A DNA stretch of 64,000 nt, taken from contig NC_019673.1 in assembly GCF_000328705.1 (NCBI RefSeq), forward strand, positions 1,178,001-1,242,000, in the 5' to 3' direction. Positions 45,687-54,554 of this stretch are shown piece by piece. A program made the translations under genes and the position numbers. The notes beneath the pieces are model-generated. The model was not told where the DNA came from, ran no database searches, and saw only the letters and a program-made list of their open reading frames with translations. The DNA comes from Saccharothrix espanaensis DSM 44229 (GTDB taxonomy: Bacteria; Actinomycetota; Actinomycetes; Mycobacteriales; Pseudonocardiaceae). The first letter of the stretch is position 1. Each line of letters begins with the position of its first letter.

Positions 45687-46256
45687 TCAGCCGACGTGCG
45701 GCGCGCCCTCCAGGGTGACGCCCGCCTCGCGCAGCCGGTCCAGCGCGGTGTCGACGGTCGCCCGCGCGACACCCGCCGTGAGGCCGAGCAGGACCGTGGT
45801 GGCGAAGCCCGCCGACGCGGCGTCGAGCGCGGTGGCCCGGACGCAGTGGTCGGTGGCGATCCCCACCACGTCCACCTGCTCCACCCCGCGCCGCCGCAAC
45901 CAGTCCGTCAACGACTCGCCGCCGCCCGACGCGCCCTCGAAGCCCGAGTACGCCGCCGCGTAGGCACCCTTGGAGAACACCGCCTCCACCGGGGTCACGT
46001 CGAACTCCGGGTGGAACGACGCCCCGGCCGTGCCGGCCACGCAGTGCACCGGCCACGAGTCCACGAAGTCCGGCGTCGCACTGAAGTGGTCGCCCGGGTC
46101 CACGTGGTAGTCCCGGGTCGCCACGACGTGGTCGTAGCCGCCCGCCGCGACGTGCGACGAGATCGCCGCCGCCACCGCCGCGCCGCCCGGCACCGCGAGC
46201 GATCCGCCCTCGCAGAAGTCGTTCTGGACGTCCACCACGATCAGCGCCCTGGTCAT
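45687..46256 (-). CDS. pncA: nicotinamidase/pyrazinamidase
   Basis: 189 residues from the ATG at 46256 with AGGAGG 7 nt upstream. Isochorismatase fold: IVVDVQNDF (Asp), SKGAYAAAYSGF (Lys region), GIATDHCVRATALDA (nucleophile Cys); DYHVDPGDHFS gives the metal Asp and two His. It hydrolyses nicotinamide to nicotinate for NAD salvage and is translated after pncB, 18 bp downstream of its stop. Confidence 0.95.
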   Translation of the reverse strand: MTRALIVVDVQNDFCEGGSLAVPGGAAVAAAISSHVAAGGYDHVVATRDYHVDPGDHFSATPDFVDSWPVHCVAGTAGASFHPEFDVTPVEAVFSKGAYAAAYSGFEGASGGGESLTDWLRRRGVEQVDVVGIATDHCVRATALDAASAGFATTVLLGLTAGVARATVDTALDRLREAGVTLEGAPHVG

Positions 46257-46274
46257 GCGCACACCTCCTGCAAC

Positions 46275-47549
46275 CTAGAGGAACGTCGTCGGGATCGCGG
46301 GCTCGCCGCGGGACAGCTTCAGGCCCTCCCACGGCACGGTGACCAGCGCGGCGCGCAGCCGTTCCCGGCTCTCCGCCAAGGTGTCCAACCCGTCGGCGCG
46401 CTGCCCGTCGCGCACCAGCGGCACCGGCAGCAGCCGGTCGTCGGGGCCCAGCTCGGGCGTCTGGGCGTTGGGGAACACGACCTCTTCCAACGCCGTCCCG
46501 GTGTCCTTGTGCCGCCGCAGCGCGTTCTTGCGCCCGCCGCGGGACTCCTTGTGGGAACTGCGCTTCGCGACCGGCCGGCCGGCCACCTCGACCAGCTTGT
46601 AGACCATGCCCGCGGTCGGCGCGCCGGACCCGGTGACGACCGACGTGCCGACGCCGTACGCGTCCACGGGCTCGGCGCGCAGCGCGGCGATCGAGTACTC
46701 GTCCAGGTCGCCGGACACGACGATCCGGGTGTTCTTCGCGCCCAGCGAGTCGAGCTGGTCGCGCGCCTGCCGGGCCAGCACGCCCAGGTCGCCGGAGTCG
46801 ATCCGGACCGCGCCCAGCTCCGGCCCGGCCACCTCGACGGCGGTCTTGATGCCCGCGGTGATGTCGTAGGTGTCCACCAGCAGTGTGGTGCCCGCGCCCA
46901 GGGCGTCCACCTGCGCCTGGAAGGCCTCTTCCTCGCTGTCGTGCAGCAGGGTGAACGCGTGCGCGCAGGTCCCGGCGGTCGGGATGCCGTGCCGCCGGGC
47001 GGCCTCCAGGTTCGAGGTCGCGGTGAAGCCCGCCAGGTACGCGGCGCGCGCCGACGCGACGGCGGCGTCCTCGTGCGTGCGGCGCGACCCCATCTCGATC
47101 ATCCGCCGGCCGTTGGCGGCACCGACCATGCGGGCCGCGGCGGACGCGATCGCGCTGTCGTGGTTGAGGATCGACAGGGCCAGCGTCTCCAGCACCACGC
47201 CCACGCCGAACGAGGCCCGCACGGACAGGATCGGCGAACCCGGGAAGTACAGCTCGCCCTCCGGGTACCCGTCGACGTCGCCGGTGAACCGGTAGTCCGC
47301 GAGCCACGAGAGCGTGGCGTCGTCCACCACGTTCGTCCGCTCCAGCAGCTCCAGCTCCGCCTCGCCGAACCGGAACGCCTCGATCGCGTCCAGCAGCCTG
47401 CCGGTGCCCGCCACCACGCCGTAGCGCCTGCCCTCGGGCAGCCTGCGGGCGAACACCTCGAACACGCACGGACGGTCCGCGGTGCCGTCGCGCAACGCCG
47501 CGGCGAGCATCGTCAACTCGTAGTGGTCCGTGAACAGCGACGTCGACAT
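46275..47549 (-). CDS. pncB: nicotinate phosphoribosyltransferase
   Basis: 424 residues. MSTSLFTDHYELTML, EGELYFPGSPILSV, HAFTLLHDSEEEAFQ, RIDSGDLGVLARQ and VSGDLDEYSI are typical. It converts nicotinate and PRPP to nicotinate mononucleotide; with pncA it completes the salvage branch. TAGGCT ends 8 nt before the ATG and may be a leaderless -10 box. It is divergent from clpS, as Rv1330c and Rv1331 are in M. tuberculosis. Confidence 0.96.
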   Translation of the reverse strand: MSTSLFTDHYELTMLAAALRDGTADRPCVFEVFARRLPEGRRYGVVAGTGRLLDAIEAFRFGEAELELLERTNVVDDATLSWLADYRFTGDVDGYPEGELYFPGSPILSVRASFGVGVVLETLALSILNHDSAIASAAARMVGAANGRRMIEMGSRRTHEDAAVASARAAYLAGFTATSNLEAARRHGIPTAGTCAHAFTLLHDSEEEAFQAQVDALGAGTTLLVDTYDITAGIKTAVEVAGPELGAVRIDSGDLGVLARQARDQLDSLGAKNTRIVVSGDLDEYSIAALRAEPVDAYGVGTSVVTGSGAPTAGMVYKLVEVAGRPVAKRSSHKESRGGRKNALRRHKDTGTALEEVVFPNAQTPELGPDDRLLPVPLVRDGQRADGLDTLAESRERLRAALVTVPWEGLKLSRGEPAIPTTFL

Positions 47550-47639
47550 GAGGTCAAAGCCTAGGCTCGACGGGGCCGTTGCCGCAGGAGGTGGACCTAT
47601 GGGCTCCGCCACGCAGGGGAACATGACACCATTGGCGGT

Positions 47640-47939
47640 ATGACCACGCCCGTCGAGCATGAGCGGACGCAGGTTGACCCGGCGCCCGAGGAGGTCCGCA
47701 CCGAGGACCGCCCTTGGCAGACGCTGGTCTGGAACGACCCGGTGAACCTGATGTCCTACGTGACGTACGTGTTCCAGAAGCTGTTCGGCTACAGCCGCGA
47801 CCACGCGACGAAGCTGATGCTGGACGTCCACCACAAGGGCCGGGCGATCGTGTCGTCCGGGTCCAAGGACAAGATGGAGGCCGACGTGGCTAAACTGCAC
47901 GCGGCCGGGCTCTGGGCGACCATGCAGCGTTCGTCGTGA
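47640..47939 (+). CDS. clpS: ATP-dependent Clp protease adaptor ClpS
   Basis: 99 residues. [20 protein letters not shown] and [15 protein letters not shown] are the ClpS core that binds ClpC/ClpA and N-degron substrates. A disordered acidic N-terminal tail (about 28 residues) precedes it. No clear ribosome-binding site precedes the ATG. Its stop overlaps the DUF2017 start by 4 nt. Confidence 0.97.
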   Translation: MTTPVEHERTQVDPAPEEVRTEDRPWQTLVWNDPVNLMSYVTYVFQKLFGYSRDHATKLMLDVHHKGRAIVSSGSKDKMEADVAKLHAAGLWATMQRSS

Positions 47940-48493
47940 AGAAGTGGACCCGCTCCGGCGACGTCGTGCTGGGTCGGTTCGACCGGCAGGAGGCCGCGGT
48001 CGTGCGCGGCCTGGTCAGCCAGATCCAGGACATGCTGCTGGCCCGCGCCGAAGAGGCCCCGCAGGACGAGCTGGCCGAGCTGACCGGGATCAGGACCGGT
48101 TCCTCGACCCCGCCGGACGACCCGATCCTGGGCCGGCTGCTGCCCGACTTCCACCGGCTCGACCCGGACGCGCCCGACCCGTCCGAGGTCGACTCGGCCA
48201 ACGCCCTGCGCTCGCTGCACGAACCCGAGCTGCTCGACCACAAGAGCGGGGTCGCCGCGGTGGTGCTGGAGACGTGCCCGCCCGACGGCGGCGAGGTGCG
48301 GCTGCGGCTGGAGCAGGCCGAGGCGTGGCTCTCGGCGCTCAACGACGTGCGGCTGGCCCTGGGCACGGCGCTGGACGTGCAGGACGACATGCCCGACGAA
48401 CTGCCGTCGGACGACCCGAGGTCGCCGCACCTGGGCGTCTACCACTGGCTGACCTGGGTGCAGGAGACCCTGGTCGAAGCCGTGATGGACTGA
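47936..48493 (+). CDS. DUF2017 protein
   Basis: 185 residues, acidic and helical. It begins [20 protein letters not shown] and contains [12 protein letters not shown] and [17 protein letters not shown], typical of DUF2017 proteins that always follow clpS in actinobacteria (Rv1332 position). Its function is unknown; the linkage suggests a role in regulated proteolysis. It overlaps clpS by 4 nt and the next gene by 1 nt. Confidence 0.92.
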   Translation: MKKWTRSGDVVLGRFDRQEAAVVRGLVSQIQDMLLARAEEAPQDELAELTGIRTGSSTPPDDPILGRLLPDFHRLDPDAPDPSEVDSANALRSLHEPELLDHKSGVAAVVLETCPPDGGEVRLRLEQAEAWLSALNDVRLALGTALDVQDDMPDELPSDDPRSPHLGVYHWLTWVQETLVEAVMD

Positions 48494-49065
48494 TGCCCGC
48501 CGGCCTGCTGCTCGGTCGCGGGCCCGGGGTGGCGGTGCTGCTCGCGCCCGAGGGGGCGGTGGCCGGCGTCGACGTCCGGGGCGCGCCGTGGGGGACCCGC
48601 GAGCTGGACCTGCTCGACCCGTCCACCCTGGTCCAGCGGGTGCACGCGGTCGTGCTGGCCGACGGCCCGGCGTCGGTCGGCGGCGTGGTCCGGTGGCTGG
48701 CGGAGCGGCACTTCGGGTTCCCGGTGGGACGTGCCCCGCACGAGGTGGTGCCGATCGTGCCCGCCGCCGCAGTGGGCCGTAACCCGGATGACCTGGGTTT
48801 TTCGGCGTGCGAGGCGGCGGGGCCGGTGGAGCCGGGCGCGCTCGTGGTGGTGGGGGAGACCGTCGCGGCGTTGGTCGTGGTCGACGCCGAGTTGGACAAG
48901 GCCGCGTGCCGCCGGGTCGCGATGTCCGCCCACGACGGTCTGGTCCGCGCCGGGCTGCACCTGCCCGCGACGGTGTTCGCCGTGGCCACCGGGGTCCCGA
49001 CCGGCACGAGCCTCAACGACCTGTGCGCCGTGGCCGCCGACCAGGTGGCCGAGGGTGCCCGCTGA
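48493..49065 (+). CDS. shortened P1-family (DmpA-like) hydrolase
   Basis: 190 residues, about half the usual length of P1 peptidases. The N-terminal half (VDVRGAPWGTRELDLLDPS, VHAVVLADGPASVGGVVRW, VPIVPAAAV) and a C-terminal strand-helix (VVVDAELDKAACRRVAMSAH, FAVATGVPTG) match the family. The intervening stretch of about 100 residues with the autocleavage and Gly-rich catalytic segment is missing, so peptidase activity is doubtful. It occupies the Rv1333 position between DUF2017 and mec. The reading frame is intact and codon use is normal, so it is probably expressed. Confidence 0.75.
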   Translation: MPAGLLLGRGPGVAVLLAPEGAVAGVDVRGAPWGTRELDLLDPSTLVQRVHAVVLADGPASVGGVVRWLAERHFGFPVGRAPHEVVPIVPAAAVGRNPDDLGFSACEAAGPVEPGALVVVGETVAALVVVDAELDKAACRRVAMSAHDGLVRAGLHLPATVFAVATGVPTGTSLNDLCAVAADQVAEGAR

Positions 49066-49174
49066 CCTGCCCGATCGCAGGTGGTCGCACTGCCGCCGGC
49101 CGGTCGGGCCGCGCCCCGACCACGGGTGCAAGTGCGGGTTCTCACACACCGGGACGACTTCCGCCACCACGTAG
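49055..49174 (+). CDS. putative tiny cysteine-rich protein
   Basis: 39 residues from a GTG overlapping the P1 gene end by 11 nt: SHCRRPVGPRPDHGCKCGFS contains a Cys ... Cys-x-Cys-Gly pattern and two His that could bind zinc. It fills the gap before mec and its stop lies inside the mec -10 box. Small, with only a weak GAGGG site, so it may not be translated. Confidence 0.35.
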   Translation: MPADLPDRRWSHCRRPVGPRPDHGCKCGFSHTGTTSATT

Positions 49175-49177
49175 GAT
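49172..49177 (+). promoter_or_regulatory. putative leaderless -10 hexamer of mec
   Basis: TAGGAT, 6 nt before the GTG at 49184. Confidence 0.5.
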
Positions 49178-49183
49178 GAGGGC

Positions 49184-49639
49184 GTGCTGGTGATTCGCCG
49201 TGACCTCGTCGACGCGATGGTGGCGCACGCCCGTCGCGACCACCCCGACGAGGCGTGCGGGATCATCGCGGGCCCCGAGGGCTCCGACCGCCCCGAGCGG
49301 TTCATCGCGATGGACAACGCCGAGCGCTCGCCGACGTTCTACCGGTTCGACTCGGCCGAGCAGCTCCGGGTGTGGCGCGAGATGGACCGCGCGGACGAGG
49401 TGCCGGTGGTCGTCTACCACTCGCACACCGCCACCGAGGCGTACCCCTCGCGCACGGACGTCTCCTACGCCAGCGAGCCCGACGCCCACTACGTCCTGGT
49501 GTCCACCAAGGACCCGGAGCAGCACGAGCTGCGCTCCTACCGGATCGTGGACGGCGTCGTGACCGAAGAACCGGTCGAGGTCGTCGAGTCGTACATGTTC
49601 GCGCACAACGGCGCGGACGACACGCCCGACTGCCGCTGA
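49184..49639 (+). CDS. mec: Mec-type JAMM peptidase of CysO
   Basis: 151 residues. The JAMM zinc site is HSHTATEAYPSRTD with the upstream Glu in EACGIIAGP. In M. tuberculosis Mec (Rv1334) removes cysteine from the CysO-cysteine adduct, completing cysteine synthesis, and lies just before cysO and cysM, as here. The gene order, not only the domain, supports this assignment. Confidence 0.94.
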   Translation: MLVIRRDLVDAMVAHARRDHPDEACGIIAGPEGSDRPERFIAMDNAERSPTFYRFDSAEQLRVWREMDRADEVPVVVYHSHTATEAYPSRTDVSYASEPDAHYVLVSTKDPEQHELRSYRIVDGVVTEEPVEVVESYMFAHNGADDTPDCR

Positions 49640-49693
49640 AGCGCCGTCGCCCGCCACATCTCCCGATATCCGGCTCCTCTCGGAGGTTCCAGC

Positions 49694-49966
49694 ATGTCCG
49701 TCACCGTCTCCATCCCCACGATCCTGCGCACGCACACCGCTGGGCAGAAGTCCGTGGAGGCCGCGGGTACCACGCTCGCGCAGGTCATCGACGACCTGGA
49801 GGCCAACCACGGTGGCTTGAAGGCGCGCCTGGTCAAGGAAGGCGCGCTGCACCGCTTCGTCAACGTCTACGTCAACGACGAGGACGTCCGCTTCGCGGGC
49901 GGGCTCGAAGCGGCGGTCAAGGACGGCGACACGGTCACGATCCTCCCGGCCGTCGCGGGCGGCTGA
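49694..49966 (+). CDS. cysO: sulfur-carrier protein CysO
   Basis: 90 residues, ubiquitin-like (ThiS/MoaD) fold, ending TVTILPAVAGG with the required C-terminal Gly-Gly that is thiocarboxylated. CTCTCGGAGG-type ribosome-binding sequence lies before the ATG. The first residue of cysM follows 3 nt after its stop. Confidence 0.97.
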   Translation: MSVTVSIPTILRTHTAGQKSVEAAGTTLAQVIDDLEANHGGLKARLVKEGALHRFVNVYVNDEDVRFAGGLEAAVKDGDTVTILPAVAGG

Positions 49967-50920
<954 letters not shown>

Positions 50921-50935
50921 GGGAGGTGTTGGATT

Positions 50936-50954
50936 GCCGCGACTCCGTCGCGGC
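50936..50954 (+). terminator. terminator of cysM
   Basis: GCCGCGAC and GTCGCGGC pair perfectly (8 bp) around TCC, 15 bp after the stop. Confidence 0.6.
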
Positions 50955-50960
50955 GGGCTC

Positions 50961-51050
50961 GGCCGCCTGGAAGTCGGCTCATCGCACCGTTTTCAGCCCG
51001 ATCGGTAAAGCGTGATCGGGCTGAAAACGGTGCGACAAGCCGACGCGGCC
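50961..51050. repeat. long structured palindrome, element 2
   Basis: GGCCGC and GCGGCC outer arms, then GTCGGCT/AGCCGAC, then a perfect 21-bp stem (50983-51003 with 51014-51034) with a 10-nt loop. The apex reads CCGATCGGTAAAGCGTGATC, matching the apex of element 1 at 33171-33267 while the stem sequence differs. It lies between cysM and the convergent deacetylase gene. Confidence 0.75.
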
Positions 51051-51080
51051 TCGCGTGGTGGTCCCGTTTGGAGGATGGGT

Positions 51081-51197
51081 GACTACGAACGGGCCGGGGG
51101 GGACGAAAAACGGGGCCGGGGGACTGAAAGCTGGCCGGGGGGCTAAAAGCTTGCTTGGGGCTGAAAGGCTTGCTGGGTCCTGAAAGCTTGCTTGGGG
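51081..51197. repeat. six-unit degenerate tandem repeat, about 19-21 bp per unit
   Basis: Units begin at 51081, 51102, 51122, 51142, 51161 and 51180. The last three resemble CTGAAAGCTTGCTTGGGG; the first three are shifted towards GACTGAAAGCTGGCCGGGGG. The array abuts the stop codon of the deacetylase gene. Confidence 0.75.
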
Positions 51198-51845
51198 TTA
51201 GGGGGCTGCTACTCGGCCCTTGGGGGTGATCTTGCCTGGGCAGAGGTGCTTGGCTTTGAGGCCCTTGACGATCTGGGGGACCGCGTCGACGGTGGTCTGG
51301 TAGCCGTCGTGCATCAGGATGATGTCGCCGGACTTCGCGGCGGTGGCGGAGCGGACGATCGCCTCGGTCGGCACGCCGCTCCAGTCGACGGTGTCGACGG
51401 TCCACAGCACTTCGGTCAGGCCCTGGCGGCGTGCTTCGGCGCGCACGGCGTCGTTCGTGTCGCCGTAGGGCGGGCGGAACAGGGTCGGCGTGCGTCCGGT
51501 GGCTTCGCGCAGCACGTCCTGGGTCCGGGAGAGTTCCGCGGTCAGCTCGGTCGGCGGGAGGGTGGTCAGGGCGGGGTGCGACCAGGAGTGGTTGCCCAGC
51601 CAGTGGCCCGCCCGCACGGTCTCGCGCACCAGGTCCGGCCGCTCCTCGGCGCGCGCCCCGACGTCGAAGAACGTCGCCCTGGCGCGGGCGGCTTTCAGCG
51701 CGGCCAGCAGCGGGCGGACGAAACCGGGGTTGGGGCCGTCGTCGTAGGTGAGCGCCACGTACCCGGAACAGCCGGGTGCGGCATTCGCCGGAACGACCGG
51801 TGCGACGAACAGCAGCGCGATCACCAAGAGGGTTCTCGACAGCAT
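51198..51845 (-). CDS. secreted polysaccharide deacetylase (NodB/CE4)
   Basis: 215 residues. Signal peptide TLLVIALLFVAPVVPANA. CE4 motifs: ALTYDDGPNPGF (catalytic Asp and metal Asp), NHSWSHPAL (two His ligands), FRPPYGDTND (Arg), WTVDTVDWSG and ILMHDGY (catalytic His). It should remove N-acetyl groups from peptidoglycan or chitin oligomers outside the cell. It stands alone, with palindrome element 2 and a tandem repeat after it. Confidence 0.95.
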   Translation of the reverse strand: MLSRTLLVIALLFVAPVVPANAAPGCSGYVALTYDDGPNPGFVRPLLAALKAARARATFFDVGARAEERPDLVRETVRAGHWLGNHSWSHPALTTLPPTELTAELSRTQDVLREATGRTPTLFRPPYGDTNDAVRAEARRQGLTEVLWTVDTVDWSGVPTEAIVRSATAAKSGDIILMHDGYQTTVDAVPQIVKGLKAKHLCPGKITPKGRVAAP

Positions 51846-52041
51846 CCACTACTCCCTAGGGGACGGGCGGCCTGCGGTCCCACTATCGGTTCACCGGACG
51901 TGAGCCGACAACGGTTTCCCTTCGTTCTGCAACTTGCCGCTGTCGTGTTGGGCCGGATGAAAAGCCGTGGTCGTCCGTTCGGTGCTATCCGGCCCGTCCG
52001 AGGTGTTCCTACGATTCGGACGACCAGGGCCCGACTACCCG

Positions 52042-52461
52042 GTGGTGTGTGAATTGAGCCTGTCCGAACCGGACCGCGAACTGCTCGCCCGCGCGCTCGC
52101 GGTGGCGCGTGCGCACAGCCGCTGGCGGCACCACACGGTGGCCGCCGCCGCGCGGTCGGTGGACGGGCGCGTGTTCACCGGGCTCAACGTCTTCCACTTC
52201 GCCGGCGGCCCGTGCGCGGAACTCGTGGTGATCGGCGCGGCGGCGGCCGAGGGCGTCTACGACCTGGACACCGTGGTGGCCGCCGACGCGACGGGCGTGG
52301 TGCCGCCGTGCGGGCGCTGCCGCCAGGTGCTCTCCGACCTGGTGCCGGACGTGACGGTGCTGGTCACCGAGACCGAGAAGGTCCCGGTCGGCACCCTGCT
52401 CCCGAGGGCTTACCGCTGGTCGGAGCACCTGTCGACGCTGGAGCAGCGCCGCCGTCAGTGA
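52042..52461 (+). CDS. cytidine deaminase-like protein
   Basis: 139 residues if started at the first of two adjacent GTGs (52042, 52045). Zinc motif: GGPCAELVVIG and VVPPCGRCRQVL, the C-A-E ... P-C-x-x-C-R pattern of cytidine deaminases, including the blasticidin-S deaminase branch, with 30-odd residues between. It may salvage cytidine or inactivate a nucleoside antibiotic. TACGAT about 27 nt upstream is a possible -10 box. Its stop overlaps that of the convergent cupin gene by 7 nt. Confidence 0.87.
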   Translation: MVCELSLSEPDRELLARALAVARAHSRWRHHTVAAAARSVDGRVFTGLNVFHFAGGPCAELVVIGAAAAEGVYDLDTVVAADATGVVPPCGRCRQVLSDLVPDVTVLVTETEKVPVGTLLPRAYRWSEHLSTLEQRRRQ

Positions 52462-53141
52462 GGGCGGGCGACGAGGTCGCGGACCAGGGCCAGCTCGCGC
52501 ACCACCTGGTCGCGGGGCAGCGGGTCCAGCGCCACCTCGTCACCGGACTCGATCGGCCCGGTCGCGTACACCCGCACCGGCTCGTCCTTGTGCGGGCCCT
52601 GGAGGATCACCGTCACGGTCGTCCGGTCGACCGGGTTCAGCACCCGGTGCAGGACGTCCGAGGCGAGGAAGTAGCTGCTGCCCGCGGTCAGCTCGGCGTC
52701 GAAGCCGCAGCGCAGCCGGGCCGGGCCGGTGGGCTCCAACGAGTAGCTGGAGCTGCCCCGGTGGCCGTGGTAGCGGAAGCCCTCGAACTCCTCGCCGCGC
52801 TCGTCGGGCCGGTACTGCTGGAACCGGTAGCCGCCCACCAGGATCGCCGAGGCGAAGTCCCAGCGGTGGTCGTGCACGTTCTCCGCGGTGGGTGCCGATC
52901 CGGGTGCGGGCCGCCACACGTGCAGCCGGAGCCGGAACTCCTCCCCGGCCAGCAGGACGATCTTGAGGAAGCCGTTCGGGTGCCGGTAGGCGTGGTCGGG
53001 CAGCTCGCCCGCCGAAGCCCGCGCCAACACGCGGTCCAGGAATCGCGGGTGCGCCACCCGGCGCACGCAGTCGTGCAGCGCGTGGTCGTCGCCCGCCCGG
53101 TGCGCGGCGACGAACCCGGCGATCTCGCGGGACAGTTCCAT
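52455..53141 (-). CDS. cupin-fold protein of unknown substrate
   Basis: 228 residues. VHDHRWDFASAILVGGYRFQ gives His-x-His and a downstream Glu-like position; DVLHRVLNPVDRTTVTVIL is the second cupin motif with His. It resembles uncharacterised actinobacterial cysteine-dioxygenase-like or 2-oxoglutarate-independent cupins. An N-terminal helical region precedes the barrel. It begins 19 nt after the CYTH gene stop, so the two probably form an operon. The substrate is unknown. Confidence 0.7.
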   Translation of the reverse strand: MELSREIAGFVAAHRAGDDHALHDCVRRVAHPRFLDRVLARASAGELPDHAYRHPNGFLKIVLLAGEEFRLRLHVWRPAPGSAPTAENVHDHRWDFASAILVGGYRFQQYRPDERGEEFEGFRYHGHRGSSSYSLEPTGPARLRCGFDAELTAGSSYFLASDVLHRVLNPVDRTTVTVILQGPHKDEPVRVYATGPIESGDEVALDPLPRDQVVRELALVRDLVARPH

Positions 53142-53160
53142 GGAATACCGCCGTCCTCTT

Positions 53161-53688
53161 CTAGCCGAGGGCGATGTGCGCGTTCCGGAACAACGGTTCG
53201 CCGGTCACCTCGCGGAGCACCGGCAGGAATTCCGGCAGGAGTACCGCGTCGTCTTCCCGGTCCACTTGGACTTCGAGCAGCCAACAGGTCCGGCGGGCCG
53301 GCTCGAGGATGTGGTCCACCTCATACAATCGTCCCGTCCAGTGGAATGTCCGGCGGATTTTCCGGACGACCTGCCGGGAGTCGTCCCGGTCGGCCCGCAG
53401 CCGTTCGTACTCGGCCCGGTCCACGCCCACCTCGTCGACCATGCGCACGCCCGGCCGCAGTGTCCGCAGGTGGGCGTACTCGTAGCTGGTCAGGCCGTTG
53501 CCGGTGCGCCGGCGGATCCGCTTCTCCTCCACTTCGGTGACCCGCAGGTAGACCTGTTCGAACTCGATCCGGCCGACCGCCGATCCGGCCAATGCGGACC
53601 AATCAGGTTCCGCGCCGAGGAGGAACTTGCGTTCGATCTCGACCGACACCGGACCCCCGGTTGATGCATTCGAGTGAACCTCGTCCAT
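53161..53688 (-). CDS. CYTH-domain phosphohydrolase-like protein
   Basis: 175 residues from the ATG at 53688; a GTG at 53649 with GGGGG is an alternative start. VEIERKFLL is the CYTH EIERKF signature, and TSYEYAHLRTLRPGVRM, VVRKIRRTFHWTGRLYEVD and TCWLLEVQVDREDD supply the basic/acidic tunnel strands with the ExExK-like layout. Family members hydrolyse or cyclise triphosphates (thiamine triphosphatase, class IV cyclase). It is divergent from the MBL gene; ATATTGCC occurs twice in their shared promoter region. Confidence 0.85.
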   Translation of the reverse strand: MDEVHSNASTGGPVSVEIERKFLLGAEPDWSALAGSAVGRIEFEQVYLRVTEVEEKRIRRRTGNGLTSYEYAHLRTLRPGVRMVDEVGVDRAEYERLRADRDDSRQVVRKIRRTFHWTGRLYEVDHILEPARRTCWLLEVQVDREDDAVLLPEFLPVLREVTGEPLFRNAHIALG

Positions 53689-53744
53689 TGATATTGCCAG
53701 GTCCGGCCCGAGCGCTTTCCGCAATATTGCCGTTAGTCGGCTGC

Positions 53745-53750
53745 TATCGT
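53745..53750 (+). promoter_or_regulatory. putative leaderless -10 hexamer of the first MBL gene
   Basis: TATCGT, 6 nt before the ATG at 53757. Confidence 0.55.
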
Positions 53751-53756
53751 GCCGCC

Positions 53757-54548
53757 ATGCAATTGACGGTGCTCGGGTGCTCGGGTAGCGCACCGGGTCC
53801 TGATCTGCCCACTTCGGGGTACCTCGTCGAAGTGGCCGGGGTCCGGATCGCGGTGGAACTCGGTGGCGGCGTGTTCGGCGCGCTCCAGCGGCGGTGCGAC
53901 CCGTTCACGCTCGACGCCGTGCTGCTGTCGCACCTGCACCTCGACCACTGCGCGGACTTCAGCGCGCTCACCACCTACCTGCGCGCCCACCCGGCCCCGC
54001 CCGCGTCGTTCGGCCGGCTCCCGGTGTTCGCCCCGCCGCACGCGCCCGACCGGCTGGCCGCCGCGCACGCCGCGTCGGAGGAGGAACTGGCCACCCTGCG
54101 CCTGGCGGACACGTTCGACTTCGTGCCGCTGGCCGCCGGCACCTTCCACGTCGGCCCGGTGACCGTCGAGGTGGCCGCCATGCGGCACATCTGCGAGGCC
54201 TACGCGTTCCGCATCTCGCACGGCGACACGTCCCTGGTGTTCACCGGCGACACCGTGCCCTGCCCGGAACTGGTCGCCCTGGCCCGAGGCGCGGACCTGC
54301 TGCTGGCCGACGCGGCATGGCGGGAACAGGCCGGGCGCGCCAACTACCTGCACATGAGCGGCCGGGAGACCAGCGTCGTGGCCACCGAGGCCGGCGTCGG
54401 CCGGCTGGTGCTCACGCACGTCCTGCCGTGGTCGGACCGCGACGGCGTGCTGGCCGACGCGACCGAGGCGTTCGCCGGCCCGGTCAACCTCGCCCGACCG
54501 GGCGACGTCTACCAGGTCCGGGTGACCCAGGAGGCCGACACCGCCTGA
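53757..54548 (+). CDS. MBL-fold hydrolase, paralogue 1 of Rv1339-type
   Basis: 263 residues. VLLSHLHLDHCADFSALTTY is the HxHxDH metal motif; AMRHICEAYAFRI and SLVFTGDTVPC supply further ligands. It shares the opening LTVLGCSGSAPGPDLPTSGY and most of its length with the MBL gene at 56969. The M. tuberculosis homologue Rv1339 was described as an atypical cAMP phosphodiesterase; whether both copies here have that activity is unknown. Convergent with the SMP-30 gene. Confidence 0.9.
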   Translation: MQLTVLGCSGSAPGPDLPTSGYLVEVAGVRIAVELGGGVFGALQRRCDPFTLDAVLLSHLHLDHCADFSALTTYLRAHPAPPASFGRLPVFAPPHAPDRLAAAHAASEEELATLRLADTFDFVPLAAGTFHVGPVTVEVAAMRHICEAYAFRISHGDTSLVFTGDTVPCPELVALARGADLLLADAAWREQAGRANYLHMSGRETSVVATEAGVGRLVLTHVLPWSDRDGVLADATEAFAGPVNLARPGDVYQVRVTQEADTA

Positions 54549-54554
54549 GGCGCG

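Noticed and set aside
51081..51197. CRISPR-like array after the deacetylase gene
   Set aside because: Tandem units without spacers; a decaying minisatellite fits better.
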